Assembly (NCBI GenBank): GCA_027923505.1 | Contig: BROI01000032.1 | Coordinates: 214,142-278,141, forward strand | Length of the DNA: 64,000 nucleotides | Source of the DNA: Mayamaea pseudoterrestris | Taxonomy: Eukaryota; Bacillariophyta; Bacillariophyceae; Sellaphorales; Sellaphoraceae | Reading direction: 5' to 3' | Shown: positions 1 through 13,310 of the stretch, one piece after another | Layout: each line of letters starts with the position of its first letter | How positions within the stretch are numbered: the stretch's first letter is position 1 | Made by a program: the position numbers and the translations under genes | The notes under the pieces: model-generated | What the model saw: the letters and a program-made list of their open reading frames with translations, nothing else | Databases searched by the model: none | Told to the model about the DNA's origin: nothing

Positions 1-769
1 CCGTAACCATGGATCCGGTTATGAACTTTAGCATTGACAACTGCTTTGGTGAAACTCCACATTACCACCATCAGTATTGTATCGCGGTAGATACATGCCG
101 GTGTATGCTCTACACTGTTTGCTGTCACTAGTAAGGGTCATCCAATAAAACAAAGCTTGTGTCCTAGACCCTTGGTGCAATGCTCGCAAAATTCGCCGCC
201 GCAATTTGTGGGAAGTATTAGCTCGCCTTGCGTGATGCCGAAAAACGGATCTCACATGCGCGCCACCAGAATTTTCCTCCTCGACGCCACCGAATCGAGA
301 ATCACACTGTGCTATGTTAAGTGGTCAAAGAAGAGAATGACGTCATATTATGACGTCATTCTATCGTCAGAAACGTATCTGCGCGCCAGCCTGTTCAGTG
401 CCATCTCCCTCCGATCTCGAGCCGACGACGGTTTCGCGGCGGATGAAGGGAACTGTTTTCGGCCAACATCATCATCACTGGAATTCTTGCCAAGGTCTAT
501 TTGTCTCAAGCTTATTGACAAGCATCCTTGAGACCTGCAACTCAGATTAATTCTTGGGGCTGGGGGATCATATATCAGCAAGCCTGGAGCAGCTTTGTGT
601 CGCTCGACCGCTGGAGGACGAGGTGCACCAACATCTAACAAATAACTCTCCACGAGTCCACGACGGCACCTCCTTTGACTTGACCTGCTACACGAAGTCA
701 TATCGCTCATCGGCGACTTAATTATTAACTATCTCGGCTATTTACTTAAAGCTTTTAACCTTTCTTGCC
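1..769. other. Left-edge intergenic region, promoter side of the CXC gene
   Basis: I see no supportable gene here. The short open frames on both strands have no recognisable domain. The notable content is a paired TGACGTCA palindrome at 334-362, annotated separately. The rest is probably promoter and 5' UTR of the plus-strand CXC gene that starts at 770, plus possibly the end of a gene lying outside the window. Confidence 0.5.
334..362. promoter_or_regulatory. Double CRE palindrome
   Basis: Two perfect TGACGTCA sites (338-345 and 351-358) lie 13 bp apart, start to start. They sit inside a 29-bp near-perfect inverted repeat that begins AGAATGACGT and ends ACGTCATTCT; only the central bases break the symmetry. 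TGACGTCA is the classic bZIP (CREB/ATF) site. In the diatom Phaeodactylum, related TGACGT elements act in CO2/cAMP-responsive carbonic anhydrase promoters. The site is about 430 bp upstream of the CXC gene start. What is seen is the palindrome; a regulatory role is inferred. Confidence 0.5.
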
Positions 770-3000
770 ATGCAACGAGAAACTTCGAGGCAACCGGAGG
801 CGTCAGCAAAAGACACACCAAAGTCGGATAAGGAACAGCGCAATGAATACGCGGCAGCATCTCCCGCATTGTTGACAAGCCCTGACAATACGTCCAGGAA
901 GAGAAACCTTCCAGGATTTACGAATCAAGCAGCCGGGACTTTGACGTCTCTCTTTTCGCCTGCTCGACACGAGCGCGAATCGGACGATGAGCAGCATCAC
1001 CATGATATCTTTGCAAACATGCTTGATGGCAGCCGCATGTCGGACGACTTTCTACACTGGCCAATGCATGGATCGTTTGCCGATGACGAAGATACTTTTT
1101 CGCGCGAGAAGCTGGAAGCTACATGGCATCATTCACCAGACTGGGATCGATCTCATGACGCACCTGCTGGCAGCAGTCAAGCGGATCTTGCGTCTGCAAA
1201 TGCTAGAAAATTTGATGCGAATCTCTTATCGCCGCTCAAATTACAAGGATTGGCCGCTTCCGACGCGCCTGCAACTGCTTCCTCGACCAATGGAGCGTCG
1301 GCAAGCTTCGGGACGATTGCACGCAATGCATTCTCATCACCTGACAATAAGAACTACTCGCTACGGGAAACGTTTAACAGACCGAGCAATCTGCAGCTTT
1401 CTTCTCCTGGTCCGCAAATATTCAACGGTCATGGAAATGATAGGAACCTGGATGATCAATCGACTTTCGTTGCCAAATTTCCGTCAACTGCGGAGGGCAC
1501 TGCAACACTCTTTCCGAGTCGCACAACGACGGCTACAACTGAAGGCTCGCTTGTCTTATCATCTCCGAGTTCATCATCGGGAGGTTTTTCTGATCATGAA
1601 AGTGACTCTATAGAACCTCGACAGCTTTATGATGGATCGCCACCATCCTCCATGCAAGTTACGCTCGGTCGGTCCTCACAGACCATGTTTGAACGAATCA
1701 ACAGCAAACTTAAATCTAAATCGGATGATACCAAAATGGAAGTTTCTATACCTGATTCTTCAGCACCAAAACATGTACGCAAACCTTGGACACCAGCATG
1801 CCATGAAGGGTATCCTCAAGCGGCGTATTTGCATGATCCGCGGGTGCAGCAAGGCTTCATGCCACCACCTCCGCCTCCTCCTCCCGTGCCGCCTCCAGTC
1901 GTAGCCGATGTCGCTATTTCCTACCGCCAGCAACCACCGGGACAAAAGGCATCCGTTGCATCAAGCATGACTTCTTCGACGAAAGCATCAGCGCCGCTAG
2001 CAAATCTTACAACTCAGACAAAAGCAGCTTCGACGCCCGCACAGCCCAAGATTGTTGTGTCAGCCGATAGAAAGGACAAAGAAAATGGTCCGTCTACCGG
2101 TAGCAAGGATCAAAAATCTTCGCGAATCACGTGCAAATGCAAAAAATCGCGTTGCTTGAAAATGTACTGCGATTGCTTTTCAGTGAATGAGTTTTGCGAC
2201 AGCTGCAAGTGCAACGACTGTCACAACTTGAGTACGCCGTTTTTCCAGCCCGCTCGAGATGTCGCGATTAAAGAAGCTCTTTTAAAGAACCCGCACGCCT
2301 TTGAACCGCGAATAGACGTCAAGAGTCACAACATGGGATGTCGATGCAAAAAGAGCGAATGCGTGAAGAAATATTGCGAGGTAAGTTACCGCAGCGTGAC
2401 TGGCATATCGACTCTCGCTTCTTGTCCATGATCTCACTGTTTTCATCTTTCATCTCGTTCCAGTGTTTTCAAGCGCGAGTGCTGTGTACATCCAAATGCA
2501 AATGCACAGGCTGTCTTAATGTAGCTGGCTCTCAGCAGTTGATCGATAAGCGACGCAGGATGAAGGATGCCGTCGGAGCGCAACTGGCCATGGAGGAATC
2601 CGAGAAGAAATGGAAAGCTCAAGGCCCTAGTCGAACCTCACCAAAGCCAGGCTCTACGTCGAAGCTGCCTTCTCCTGCAGTGCAAATGAGACACCATCCG
2701 CGGCCTTACTTTTACGAGAGTCCACATGATTCTATCCACGCTCATAGTCAATTTCCTCCAAACCATTACATGGGACATGCCATGCCATATCAATACCCAC
2801 ACATGCAGCACATGTTTATACCGTATGGAACTCCAAACGGCATTCCGCATCGCCATGGTTATGCGACACCGCAACTCCCGGCAACGTATCCTAATTATCG
2901 CGGCGAGCCGCCAACACTCGCCAGCAGATCTGACTCGCCATTGTTGACCACACGCCATATCAATGAATCGCAATTAGGAAGAGGAGGTGCTAATGTTTAG
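770..3000 (+). CDS. Tesmin/TSO1-like CXC (CRC-domain) DNA-binding protein, LIN54-like
   Basis: This is a nuclear DNA-binding regulator of the tesmin/TSO1/LIN54 family, whose members bind CHR-type promoter elements and in other eukaryotes join DREAM/MuvB cell-cycle complexes. Exons are 770-2380 and 2464-3000, with a GT-AG intron (gtaagt...cag) in phase 0, giving 715 residues. The first CXC motif lies at about residues 455-490 (CKCKKSRCLKMYCDCF). The second lies at about 523-557 and is completed only by the splice (KKYCE joined to CFQ, then CKCTGCLN). Between them is the family's conserved linker ending FEPRI. The N-terminal 450 residues are Ser/Pro-rich and look disordered, with a polyproline run near residue 365. 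The gene ends convergently with the methyltransferase downstream. Family assignment is secure; target genes are unknown. Confidence 0.92.
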
Positions 3001-3666
3001 CTTTGCCATTTGTATATACAAACCGATGAAAACGGCTTTAATCCATACGGGCAAAGCTTAGGCGCGCTAATTAAAAAAAACACACACATACACCTGCAGT
3101 AACTTATGCAGATAGACTGCATTATATAAGTGAGTTTACTATATGATGTAGATAGCGCAATGCATTCATCTCTAGTCCAATTACAATAAGATTCCATGGT
3201 AGTCACCCGAAATCTAGACAAAGATCCAATCCTATTAGGCGACGTGAGCCTTGTCAAGGACAGGACCACACTGTGGGAATGGCCATCAGCGCAAGTTTTG
3301 GATTCATACCACTCAGACGCCCCAGGCCCTGACCACTCAACAACCCAATTACTCAGGCAAAACCTGTCCAGGGTGTGCCATTGACATGTGCAAAGTCTCA
3401 AATGGTGCAAAACGGACTGCCTGGAAGCCTACAACATTCGTACGGCCTAAACTGTGGGAATGGCCACCACCACTCACATTGCAGGCTACTGAGACACCAG
3501 GCACGCATACCAATGTGTTGCGCAGCCTGAATGATGATGTTGGCACATGTACTTTGGGCACATACATGGTTTGATGCGTGGGGGCTGAACAGATAGTTGA
3601 AACCTTCTCACCAGTCACATTGCAGCTACTGAGATACCAGCCAGGCATACCATCTTGTAGCACAGA
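3001..3666. repeat. Convergent intergenic gap with diverged internal repeats
   Basis: The gap lies between two convergent genes. The 16-mer ACTGTGGGAATGGCCA occurs at 3270-3285 and 3451-3466. A longer diverged unit of about 42 bp (core TCACATTGCAG, then CTACTGAGA) occurs at 3471-3512 and 3611-3651. Small open frames cross the region on both strands, but none has a recognisable domain. It may be a mobile-element remnant or a decayed repeat. Short AC-rich tracts lie near 3080-3095. Confidence 0.45.
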
Positions 3667-4908
3667 CTAAATAGTCGATGAATGTTCATACAAACTTGGC
3701 TTTGCTAACAAAACTGACCTACTTTCAGCTCGAATAATGACGCATGCCGCTCCAAGCACTTCAATTGAAAGCTTTTCCGATGCAAATCCTCCCTTCTCCA
3801 TCAACGCACGCAACTCTTCCGTCGAGCTAAAGTATTGAAAGGCTTGTCGACTCGGTCCAGCATCTTCTCCTGGCAATGTACGAAGGCTTGCAAAGTAGCT
3901 TGACAAGAATGTGGTCGCGAAATATCGACCACCTGGTCGTAGAACTCGATGAATCTCCGACACGGCAGCTGGGAGATCAGGCCAGCAGTGCATGGCGGCA
4001 CCGGCATGCAAGGCGTCAATCGAATCGTTTTGCATTGGTATCTGGCCAACGTCGAGTCGAATCAGCTGCAAATTGGATGGAGACTGCTTCTTCCATTGTC
4101 GGTCAATCCTTCTCTTTGCTTCCTGCAGCATGCTCTCCGAGTAATCGCATCCAAGAACCCGATCATACTTTTTGGATTCGGCAAATCGCCTTGTGAACAA
4201 GCCAGTGGCGCAAGACATGTCAACCAAAACCTTACGACTGTCGCGCGCCGCCATGGTAGGTGCAAAGTACTCCATGGCCATGTCGGCTTCTATATCAGGA
4301 CCTGGAAAGCCAGCTTGCCGAAACCCTTGCCTCCAGCCGCGCTCATAGGCAAATGAAACGGCAGGCGATGTGAACAAGTCGCGCATGGGGATGTAGTCCT
4401 GGTCGACGGCGGACCTCAATGGAGGCGGAATGAAGGGAGCCGTGTTTCGGAGAATATTGTTGTTGCCCTTGTTGCTGGCAGATGGTGACAATTCAACTTC
4501 TTTCACAGGTTCCAGTAAATTTATATATGAATCAGAGCTACCAGCAAAGGTTCGACTGCTGTCCTCGGAAGTAAGAGTATACTGAAGTCGTCGGCGAGAG
4601 GCGTCCTCCACAACGGGTGACGTCTTGACGTAAACCAAGAGTGGAGCTTTCGAAACTGGATCTGCAAAGACGGAATCGACCGACGGTTTTGGACTCATCC
4701 AACCTAACAGCTTTGCCTTGGTCCTTGCCAAGTCGTCATGATCAGCAGCAGCAGCATTGGAGGTCGATTCTTGTTCATGTTCTTTGACAGACGAGTAGAG
4801 AACGCGAATTCTATGGCTCTGAAGCTGGGCCAAGTGAAATCCATGTGAGCGAACCAAACATGCTGCCAGTAATAGCAGTTGAGCTGCAAGAGACAGAGTA
4901 AATCTCAT
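3667..4908 (-). CDS. Plastid-type SAM-dependent methyltransferase (type 11)
   Basis: A single-exon gene of 413 residues. Residues 1-24 form a hydrophobic signal peptide ending SHGF, which resembles the phenylalanine-type cleavage site of diatom plastid presequences. The class I methyltransferase fold is clear in the C-terminal half. The SAM-binding motif DMSCATGLFTRRF is near residue 230, and a post-motif region GGRYFATTF follows IHRVLRPG. The order and spacing match plant plastid methyltransferases of the At1g78140/At2g41040 group. Those proteins carry a Cys-rich Trm112-like segment before the methyltransferase domain. Here the equivalent stretch (about residues 78-110) has no cysteines, so metal binding is probably lost. 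The substrate is unknown in this group. Confidence 0.82.
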   Translation of the reverse strand: MRFTLSLAAQLLLLAACLVRSHGFHLAQLQSHRIRVLYSSVKEHEQESTSNAAAADHDDLARTKAKLLGWMSPKPSVDSVFADPVSKAPLLVYVKTSPVVEDASRRRLQYTLTSEDSSRTFAGSSDSYINLLEPVKEVELSPSASNKGNNNILRNTAPFIPPPLRSAVDQDYIPMRDLFTSPAVSFAYERGWRQGFRQAGFPGPDIEADMAMEYFAPTMAARDSRKVLVDMSCATGLFTRRFAESKKYDRVLGCDYSESMLQEAKRRIDRQWKKQSPSNLQLIRLDVGQIPMQNDSIDALHAGAAMHCWPDLPAAVSEIHRVLRPGGRYFATTFLSSYFASLRTLPGEDAGPSRQAFQYFSSTEELRALMEKGGFASEKLSIEVLGAACVIIRAESRSVLLAKPSLYEHSSTI

Positions 4909-5285
4909 GGTAAAAGGCGGCGGAAGAAGAAAAGTGATGGGTTGCGCTCACCTTTGGGATCGATGAGTCACGCAGTCGGCGAGGGTCTGGATTCTTTGTG
5001 TCGCACAGGTTTCGGCCTAATTATCGTCGAAGCCATAGCATCGGTTGTTTGGGAGGGCAAAGATCCACACAGTAACCAGCTACACGGTGCTACAGTGTGT
5101 GGCCTTCTATATAATTATGTATGGTGTAGCAATCTTTTGAAATGTGTTAATTAAGTTTGTTGCGCACAACAAGCTGTAGCAACAGTAGTATTTTTGTTGC
5201 GCTGCCAACAACGAACATATAATCGTCACAGTGTCAGCTGACCAATGCCGACGGCTCTTATTCGGTGATTTCGCACGATTGCTGA
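4909..5285. other. Intergenic spacer between two minus-strand genes
   Basis: This holds the 5' flank of the methyltransferase gene and the 3' end of the zinc-knuckle gene. I see no gene in it. It contains the first unit of a 39-bp near-identical tandem repeat (5237-5275). Confidence 0.5.
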
Positions 5286-5319
5286 CTAACGCCGACGGCA
5301 CTTATTCGGTGATTTCGCA
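5237..5319. repeat. Tandem duplication, two 39-bp units at 44-bp period
   Basis: The units lie at 5237-5275 and 5281-5319, are almost identical (three differences), and share the core CGGTGATTTCGCA. Read on the minus strand, both encode AKSPNK followed by C or S and RR. The unit at 5281-5319 supplies the last residues and stop codon of the zinc-knuckle protein; the other lies just beyond that stop. The period is not a multiple of three, so the duplication changed the reading frame at the C-terminus. Confidence 0.85.
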
Positions 5320-6917
5320 TGCCGGTCATCATTTTGTCCCAACTTTCTCCCATTACCATTACGCTCGCTCACCGAGGTTGAGCGGTTATGTCGACTCTGA
5401 GATTCGACGTTCCCGTGACGTCCCCGAGGAGGCGGCGGCATGCTTTGATTGCGACGATCGTTTGAGTTATCAAATCTTGTGTGCTGCCGTTGCTGCGACC
5501 TTCCTCTGCTGTCTTGCTGCTGCTGCTGCTGCTGTCGTCGATTGATTTCATCCTCCGCGTAGCTCCATGTTGCGGCTCGTTCCACTTCTGCAAGCCCAAT
5601 CGTATCATTCCTTGAGCATTCGTCGACGCGCGGTCGATCGCATTGAAAACCTGCATGACCCGTACGTCCACAGTTACAGCATGAAATCCCACTCAATCCA
5701 AAGTACCATTGCATGTCTCGGCACATGAAATGCCCCAGCGAGCCACAAATCATGCACACTGCTTGGGCCGCAACATTCGTTTGATTGGCATAAAACGAAC
5801 GACACTGCTCCTTGGTATGGCCCGAGTAGAAACAAATTGTGCACACCCTTCGCTGCGGCTGTCCCCGCGGCATGGTGCAGTCTCGCACCACATGCCCAGG
5901 AATGCCGCAGTTGAAGCAAATGTTACGCGTCGAACACTCACGAACGTCATGATCCGTCTGACTGCAGATACCACAAGGCTTGCGCAGTTGCTCGTTCGGA
6001 CAGTCGTCAGCGTAGTGTCCCACTTGGCCGCAGCGGAAGCACTTTGTGGAAAGGTCCTTGGTGTAGTATCGTGACTGCGCTGCCGCGGCGGCGTTGCTGC
6101 TCATGGCACCGACAATGGTGTTCGCAGCCGTCAGACGCAGTTTGCGTCCATCTAGTTCCGTCAGCTTTTCAATGCATTTCAACCCGGCTGCTTCAGTGAC
6201 AAAGGTTACAAACGCGCGACCCTTGTTGAGCGAGGTGTTTTGGTCGTCCATGACGAGAGTGAGAGCATGGATTTCGCCAAACTTGCGGCACGCCTTGTTG
6301 ATCTTTTGCTCTGTCGTTGTGAACTTCAAGTTTGCTATTTTGATTTTGAAATAGTCGTTCGACTTGACAAAAGCTGCAGATCTTGTAGCTACCTGTAGCG
6401 CTGTAACTTCTGCTCCGTTGTCATCATCATCATCAAGCTCCATTTCATTTTCATCATCAGCCGCCGTTTCAATCTGCAGCGATACACCATGCCGACTGTC
6501 ACGCTCCTTTTCGCGCTTTCCAAACTCGGAGAGAAATGTGCCATTGAGGGGAATGATTTCTGGAGTTTCAATGAGCTGTCCCTTGGGCCGATCTGGATCA
6601 AAGAGGCGAGCAGCCCATTTGGAGAGGCGATCCTTGGCAAGCTGGAATATGCGAGGCTTTTTTGCTTCTGCTTCCTCTTTATTTGCAATTGGTCTAGATC
6701 GCTTTTTGGTTAGCTTCTCTTTGGTTTGCTCAATAATTTCATCCACGTCGGCGTAAATGTCCTCTTCATTTTGGTCAACGAGCTGCGGCGCGACTCGCGA
6801 TGTAGGTGCGTCGGCTTCTTGCAACGTTTCATGCTCAGCCGCTGTTCCAGTCGTGCCTTCCGATTGTATCGACCAGCCTCTTTGTCGCAACATTTCCTTC
6901 TTATTATTGTCGCTCAT
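5286..6917 (-). CDS. RNA-binding protein with one RRM and six CCHC zinc knuckles
   Basis: Single exon, 543 residues, counting from the ATG at 6917 (MSDNNKKEML). A longer frame begins at 7061 but its extra 48 residues are Cys/His-rich without a motif, so I prefer the internal start. An acidic, Lys-rich N-terminus is followed by an RRM at about residues 190-268 (KIKIANLKF as RNP2, KGRAFVTF as RNP1). A cluster of CCHC knuckles follows at about 303-430, for example CFRCGQVGHYADDC and CFNCGIPGHVVRDC. The fifth is irregular (CGSLGHFMC). The tail has a glutamine run and Arg/Ser-rich sequence. The architecture suggests single-stranded RNA or DNA binding, in splicing or mRNA handling like other ZCCHC/CNBP-type proteins. 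No specific orthologue is claimed. The C-terminus is shaped by a tandem duplication. Confidence 0.85.
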   Translation of the reverse strand: MSDNNKKEMLRQRGWSIQSEGTTGTAAEHETLQEADAPTSRVAPQLVDQNEEDIYADVDEIIEQTKEKLTKKRSRPIANKEEAEAKKPRIFQLAKDRLSKWAARLFDPDRPKGQLIETPEIIPLNGTFLSEFGKREKERDSRHGVSLQIETAADDENEMELDDDDDNGAEVTALQVATRSAAFVKSNDYFKIKIANLKFTTTEQKINKACRKFGEIHALTLVMDDQNTSLNKGRAFVTFVTEAAGLKCIEKLTELDGRKLRLTAANTIVGAMSSNAAAAAQSRYYTKDLSTKCFRCGQVGHYADDCPNEQLRKPCGICSQTDHDVRECSTRNICFNCGIPGHVVRDCTMPRGQPQRRVCTICFYSGHTKEQCRSFYANQTNVAAQAVCMICGSLGHFMCRDMQWYFGLSGISCCNCGRTGHAGFQCDRPRVDECSRNDTIGLAEVERAATWSYAEDEINRRQQQQQQQDSRGRSQQRQHTRFDNSNDRRNQSMPPPPRGRHGNVESQSRHNRSTSVSERNGNGRKLGQNDDRHAKSPNKCRRR

Positions 6918-7423
6918 CGAATCCTTCGTACACAGTAATTGCGATTGGAGAAAGATAATGGCATGTTTCGTCCAGCGATCGATGTTGTGATGAACGGTGG
7001 CAACAGTGGAAATGTCGCAGCAGCATTGCGAGTCGTAGCGGCAATGAAAGCAGTCATCCAATCACGCGCTGCGCGCCTGCTTCCATCATCCACAATCAGC
7101 AGCGCCACATTCTCTCGCACCACCATTGAGCTTCATCTGATCCCGTGCAACGACAGCAAGAAGAGAAAGCCAGCGTTTCATTGATATGTGCATTAAAGGC
7201 TGCCGATACATTTAGTGCTTATCTAGCATTCCGTCTGCGGAGAAGAAACGTTGCATTTAATTTGAAAAGTCAATCGATCGACATCGTTCCTGACTGCCAA
7301 GCTGGATTTACTGGTTAAAGCAGCATTGATTGGCATACTTCAATTTATTGATAGGGACGTGAGCTCACTGCCGCTAGAAAACGACAAGCATTTGAATATA
7401 CACCAACCATTAGAGCTTGCAAA
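6918..7423. other. Divergent promoter region
   Basis: This 506-bp spacer separates the starts of the zinc-knuckle gene (minus) and the GAF-TPR gene (plus). No gene, RNA or repeat is evident. It presumably holds both promoters and 5' UTRs. Confidence 0.45.
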
Positions 7424-9822
7424 ATGACTTCACCAGTCCGAAAACACCGATCCGTCCTTGACTATCCAAACGAACAGGAGCTGCGCGACGCCCTCGAGTC
7501 AACCTCGCACGCACCGGAACCAGACTGGAAGCTTCCCGTTCATGATCCATGCGCGGAGGAACAAACGGTCGAGTCAGAGCTTCAGCGTCTACTGACGCTC
7601 AAGTCGTATCTAGTGCTCGATGCCGCGCAGGAGGAGGCCTTTGACAGGCTCACGGAGGAGGCGCGGCGGATTTACAACGTTTCTACGGCATACATTTCAT
7701 TGATTGATTTGGGACGAAAGTTTATTTTTGCTGGCATATATGGAGAAGGGCGAGATACGACGCGAAATATATCGTTATGCGCGCATACGATTCTGGCAAA
7801 GGTGTGTTTGAAGTGTGACTGCTTGGCGAGTATCGTTTGTATTGCTAGCAACTCCATCCTCATTTCTTCCTTGTCACTCAACAGAATGAGCTATGTATTG
7901 TGGAAGATGCAACCAAGGATGACAGATTCCGAAACAATGAATTGGTCACCGGGCCGTCACATTTACGTTTCTACGCAGCTGCGCCATTAGTCTCGCCGGA
8001 AGGCTATCGCATAGGCGCGTTTTGTTTAGAAGGAACCGAGCCACGACCTGGAGGTTTATCGTACACTGAACGAGAAAAGCTTAAGGAGTTTGCAAACCAG
8101 GCCATGCAGCTCATGGTGGAACGCCGCAAGCTATTGCGCGATCGTCTTACCACTGCGCCAGAGAATTTGAAGCGACACGCTGCCGTTACGACCAACCTCG
8201 GCGGGCTCCTGTACAGATACGGGGACTGCGTATCCGCCATGAAACTGTTTCAAGAATCGGTGCAAACGTTAATGTTTATTGAAGAAGCAGAGGAAACTGG
8301 GTGTGATAGGGCATCGAGGGAGCGGCAGGAGGAAGCTAATGAACTTTACTTTGCGCTCATGGCCTGCAGTGAAGGCCAGCGACTCGAGTTGATGGAGCGT
8401 TCAAAGGCTTTTGCAGATTCTGGTGTAAAACAGGACGAGCATGAAGCAGACTCACTGTTTGTTGAGCCAGACTGTCGCACTTGCGTAGTAGATGGAATTC
8501 CTGGATTGTTTGGACAAACTTCGACTCTTCGCGGATCCTCTGGCGTTAGTACACACCGAGTCGGTCTTGTCTTTGCGGAATCGTTTCAAATAGCAATGGA
8601 GGAGACGCAAGACAGAGTTGACTTTCGGAATTTTATCATTCCATTGGATCAGTGTTCGAAAGCGACCTTGTTTAACATGGGTATCATCCACTACCACTGG
8701 GGCAGCCCTGACACAGCACTGCAGTTTTTTGATCTTGCAGCGTCACTGTCCCAGTCGCATACCCCTTTGGCATTTGATCCGGTTGTTCTTGGCTGCTTAA
8801 ATAACATGGCTCAGATTCAAATACAGTACGGAAAGCCGAATGATGCCATGGAAATGTTATCCGATGCTTTGGCTCGCGGAAATGCTGCATTGGTAGCTTT
8901 ATACAAAGACGATAGGCCAGACTCTCCATCAATGGGGGGTCGCAATGAAGTATGTAGAGAACAAATTGACTATAGGAGTCGACGTTTGAGACGGAAATTG
9001 GCTCGCACCGTCATGAACATGGCTCACGTGCATTTTTTCAAATGCGATTTTGAAGCTGCCATGGGAGCGTGTATTGATGCAACGAGGCTGCTACATACAA
9101 CGAGTATGGAGGATGCTGAAGCTGCAGCTGCGTGGTATAACATGGGAGTTCTTTATAATTACAAAAATGATCGTTTGCAGGCCCTACATTATCTCGACAA
9201 ATTTCTTGTTCTTGCGGAGGAATTGACGGGCCCATCGCATCAGATTGCCGAGGCGCTGCATCGGAAGGGACAGCTTCTTTTTGAAATGGGGCAGCTTTAC
9301 GAAGCTCTCAAACCATTGAATGAAGCGCTTAGGATACGGCGGTCAGGTTTTAGCAACGACCCTTGTGCTGTTGGTGAAGACCTCTGCTTGATTGGAAAGG
9401 TCTATCAAGCTCGAGAGGAGTATGACTTTGCTCTTAGTGCGTTTCACGAAGGTATTGAAATACTGAGGGCGAATTCCCCAGACGGCGAACTTACGCTTGA
9501 TTCAGGCCAAGTGTTACTTGACATCGGACGCGCCTATCACACGCAAGGAAAGTTGCCAGAAGCATTGAAGGCGTATACGGAGGTCGCTGCTCTGGCGAGA
9601 AAATATTTTGGCGAGAACCATCCTTATGTTGCGCGCATCGTAAACATAATCGGCAACCTGCAGCTCGAATCTGGCGACGTTGGAGCGTCCGTAACGAGCT
9701 TTTCTGAAGCGATGAAGATCAACGAGGCGTCGGGGGTTCCTATGAATGCAAATGTTGTGAACGATCCTATGCTGACGGTGCAACGTCACGGGAATGGTGA
9801 CAATGCACCTGGTGCTGCATAA
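7424..9822 (+). CDS. GAF-domain protein with tetratricopeptide repeats
   Basis: Exons are 7424-7801 and 7885-9822, with a phase-0 GT-AG intron, giving 771 residues. The GAF-like sensor domain spans roughly residues 60-210 and is interrupted by the intron: exon 1 ends in CAHTILAK and exon 2 continues NELCIVEDATKDDRF. This is the usual GAF core, as in phytochrome-like and cyclic-nucleotide-binding GAF proteins. From about residue 240 to 740 the sequence is a series of TPR-like helices (for example CLNNMAQIQIQYGKPNDAM and AYHTQGKLPEALKAYTEVA). No catalytic domain is visible, so a scaffold that senses a small ligand or the redox state is plausible. The ligand is unknown. The next gene, CDC48, is convergent, 99 bp away. 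Confidence 0.8.
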
Positions 9823-9921
9823 TGCATCACGCAATTCTCTTTTGTAAATATTCGCTAAAAAGTTTATTGATCTACGGCCACCAGATCTTCCTCCCGTCAA
9901 CATCACTAATTAGTTTCCCCC

Positions 9922-13009
<3,088 letters not shown>

Positions 13010-13310
13010 GGTTGCAACTACTAGTGCTTTTGAAATCAATAGAATATATGCGTGATGGAATCAATCACAAACTAAGAATGAGACTTGCAGGAGGGCAGCC
13101 GGAAGAAAGTTTGTCGCGCAGAGGAACGATGGGAAAGGATGCGCGGAGGCACGCGAGGGATGGGGTTTTTGGATTTCCACGTGTCGAGTGATGGTGCGAC
13201 TTCTATGCGACTCACGACTCGCGCTTCTTCTTCACGATCAACATCATCATTTCGGATTTCGGAGCCAGCTTTCCTTCCTCACAGTCAGTCTGAGATACAC
13301 TTGTTAAACA
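13010..13310. other. Divergent promoter region of CDC48 and the coiled-coil gene
   Basis: About 300 bp between the CDC48 start (minus) and the coiled-coil gene start (plus). No gene is evident. It presumably carries the CDC48 5' UTR and both promoters. Confidence 0.4.

Noticed and set aside
348-710. Minus-strand open frame of 120 codons
   Set aside because: No domain, and it overlaps the CRE palindrome in a likely promoter.
5107-5301. Small minus-strand frame with AKSPNKSRR
   Set aside because: It is the displaced C-terminal copy created by the 44-bp duplication, not a separate gene.
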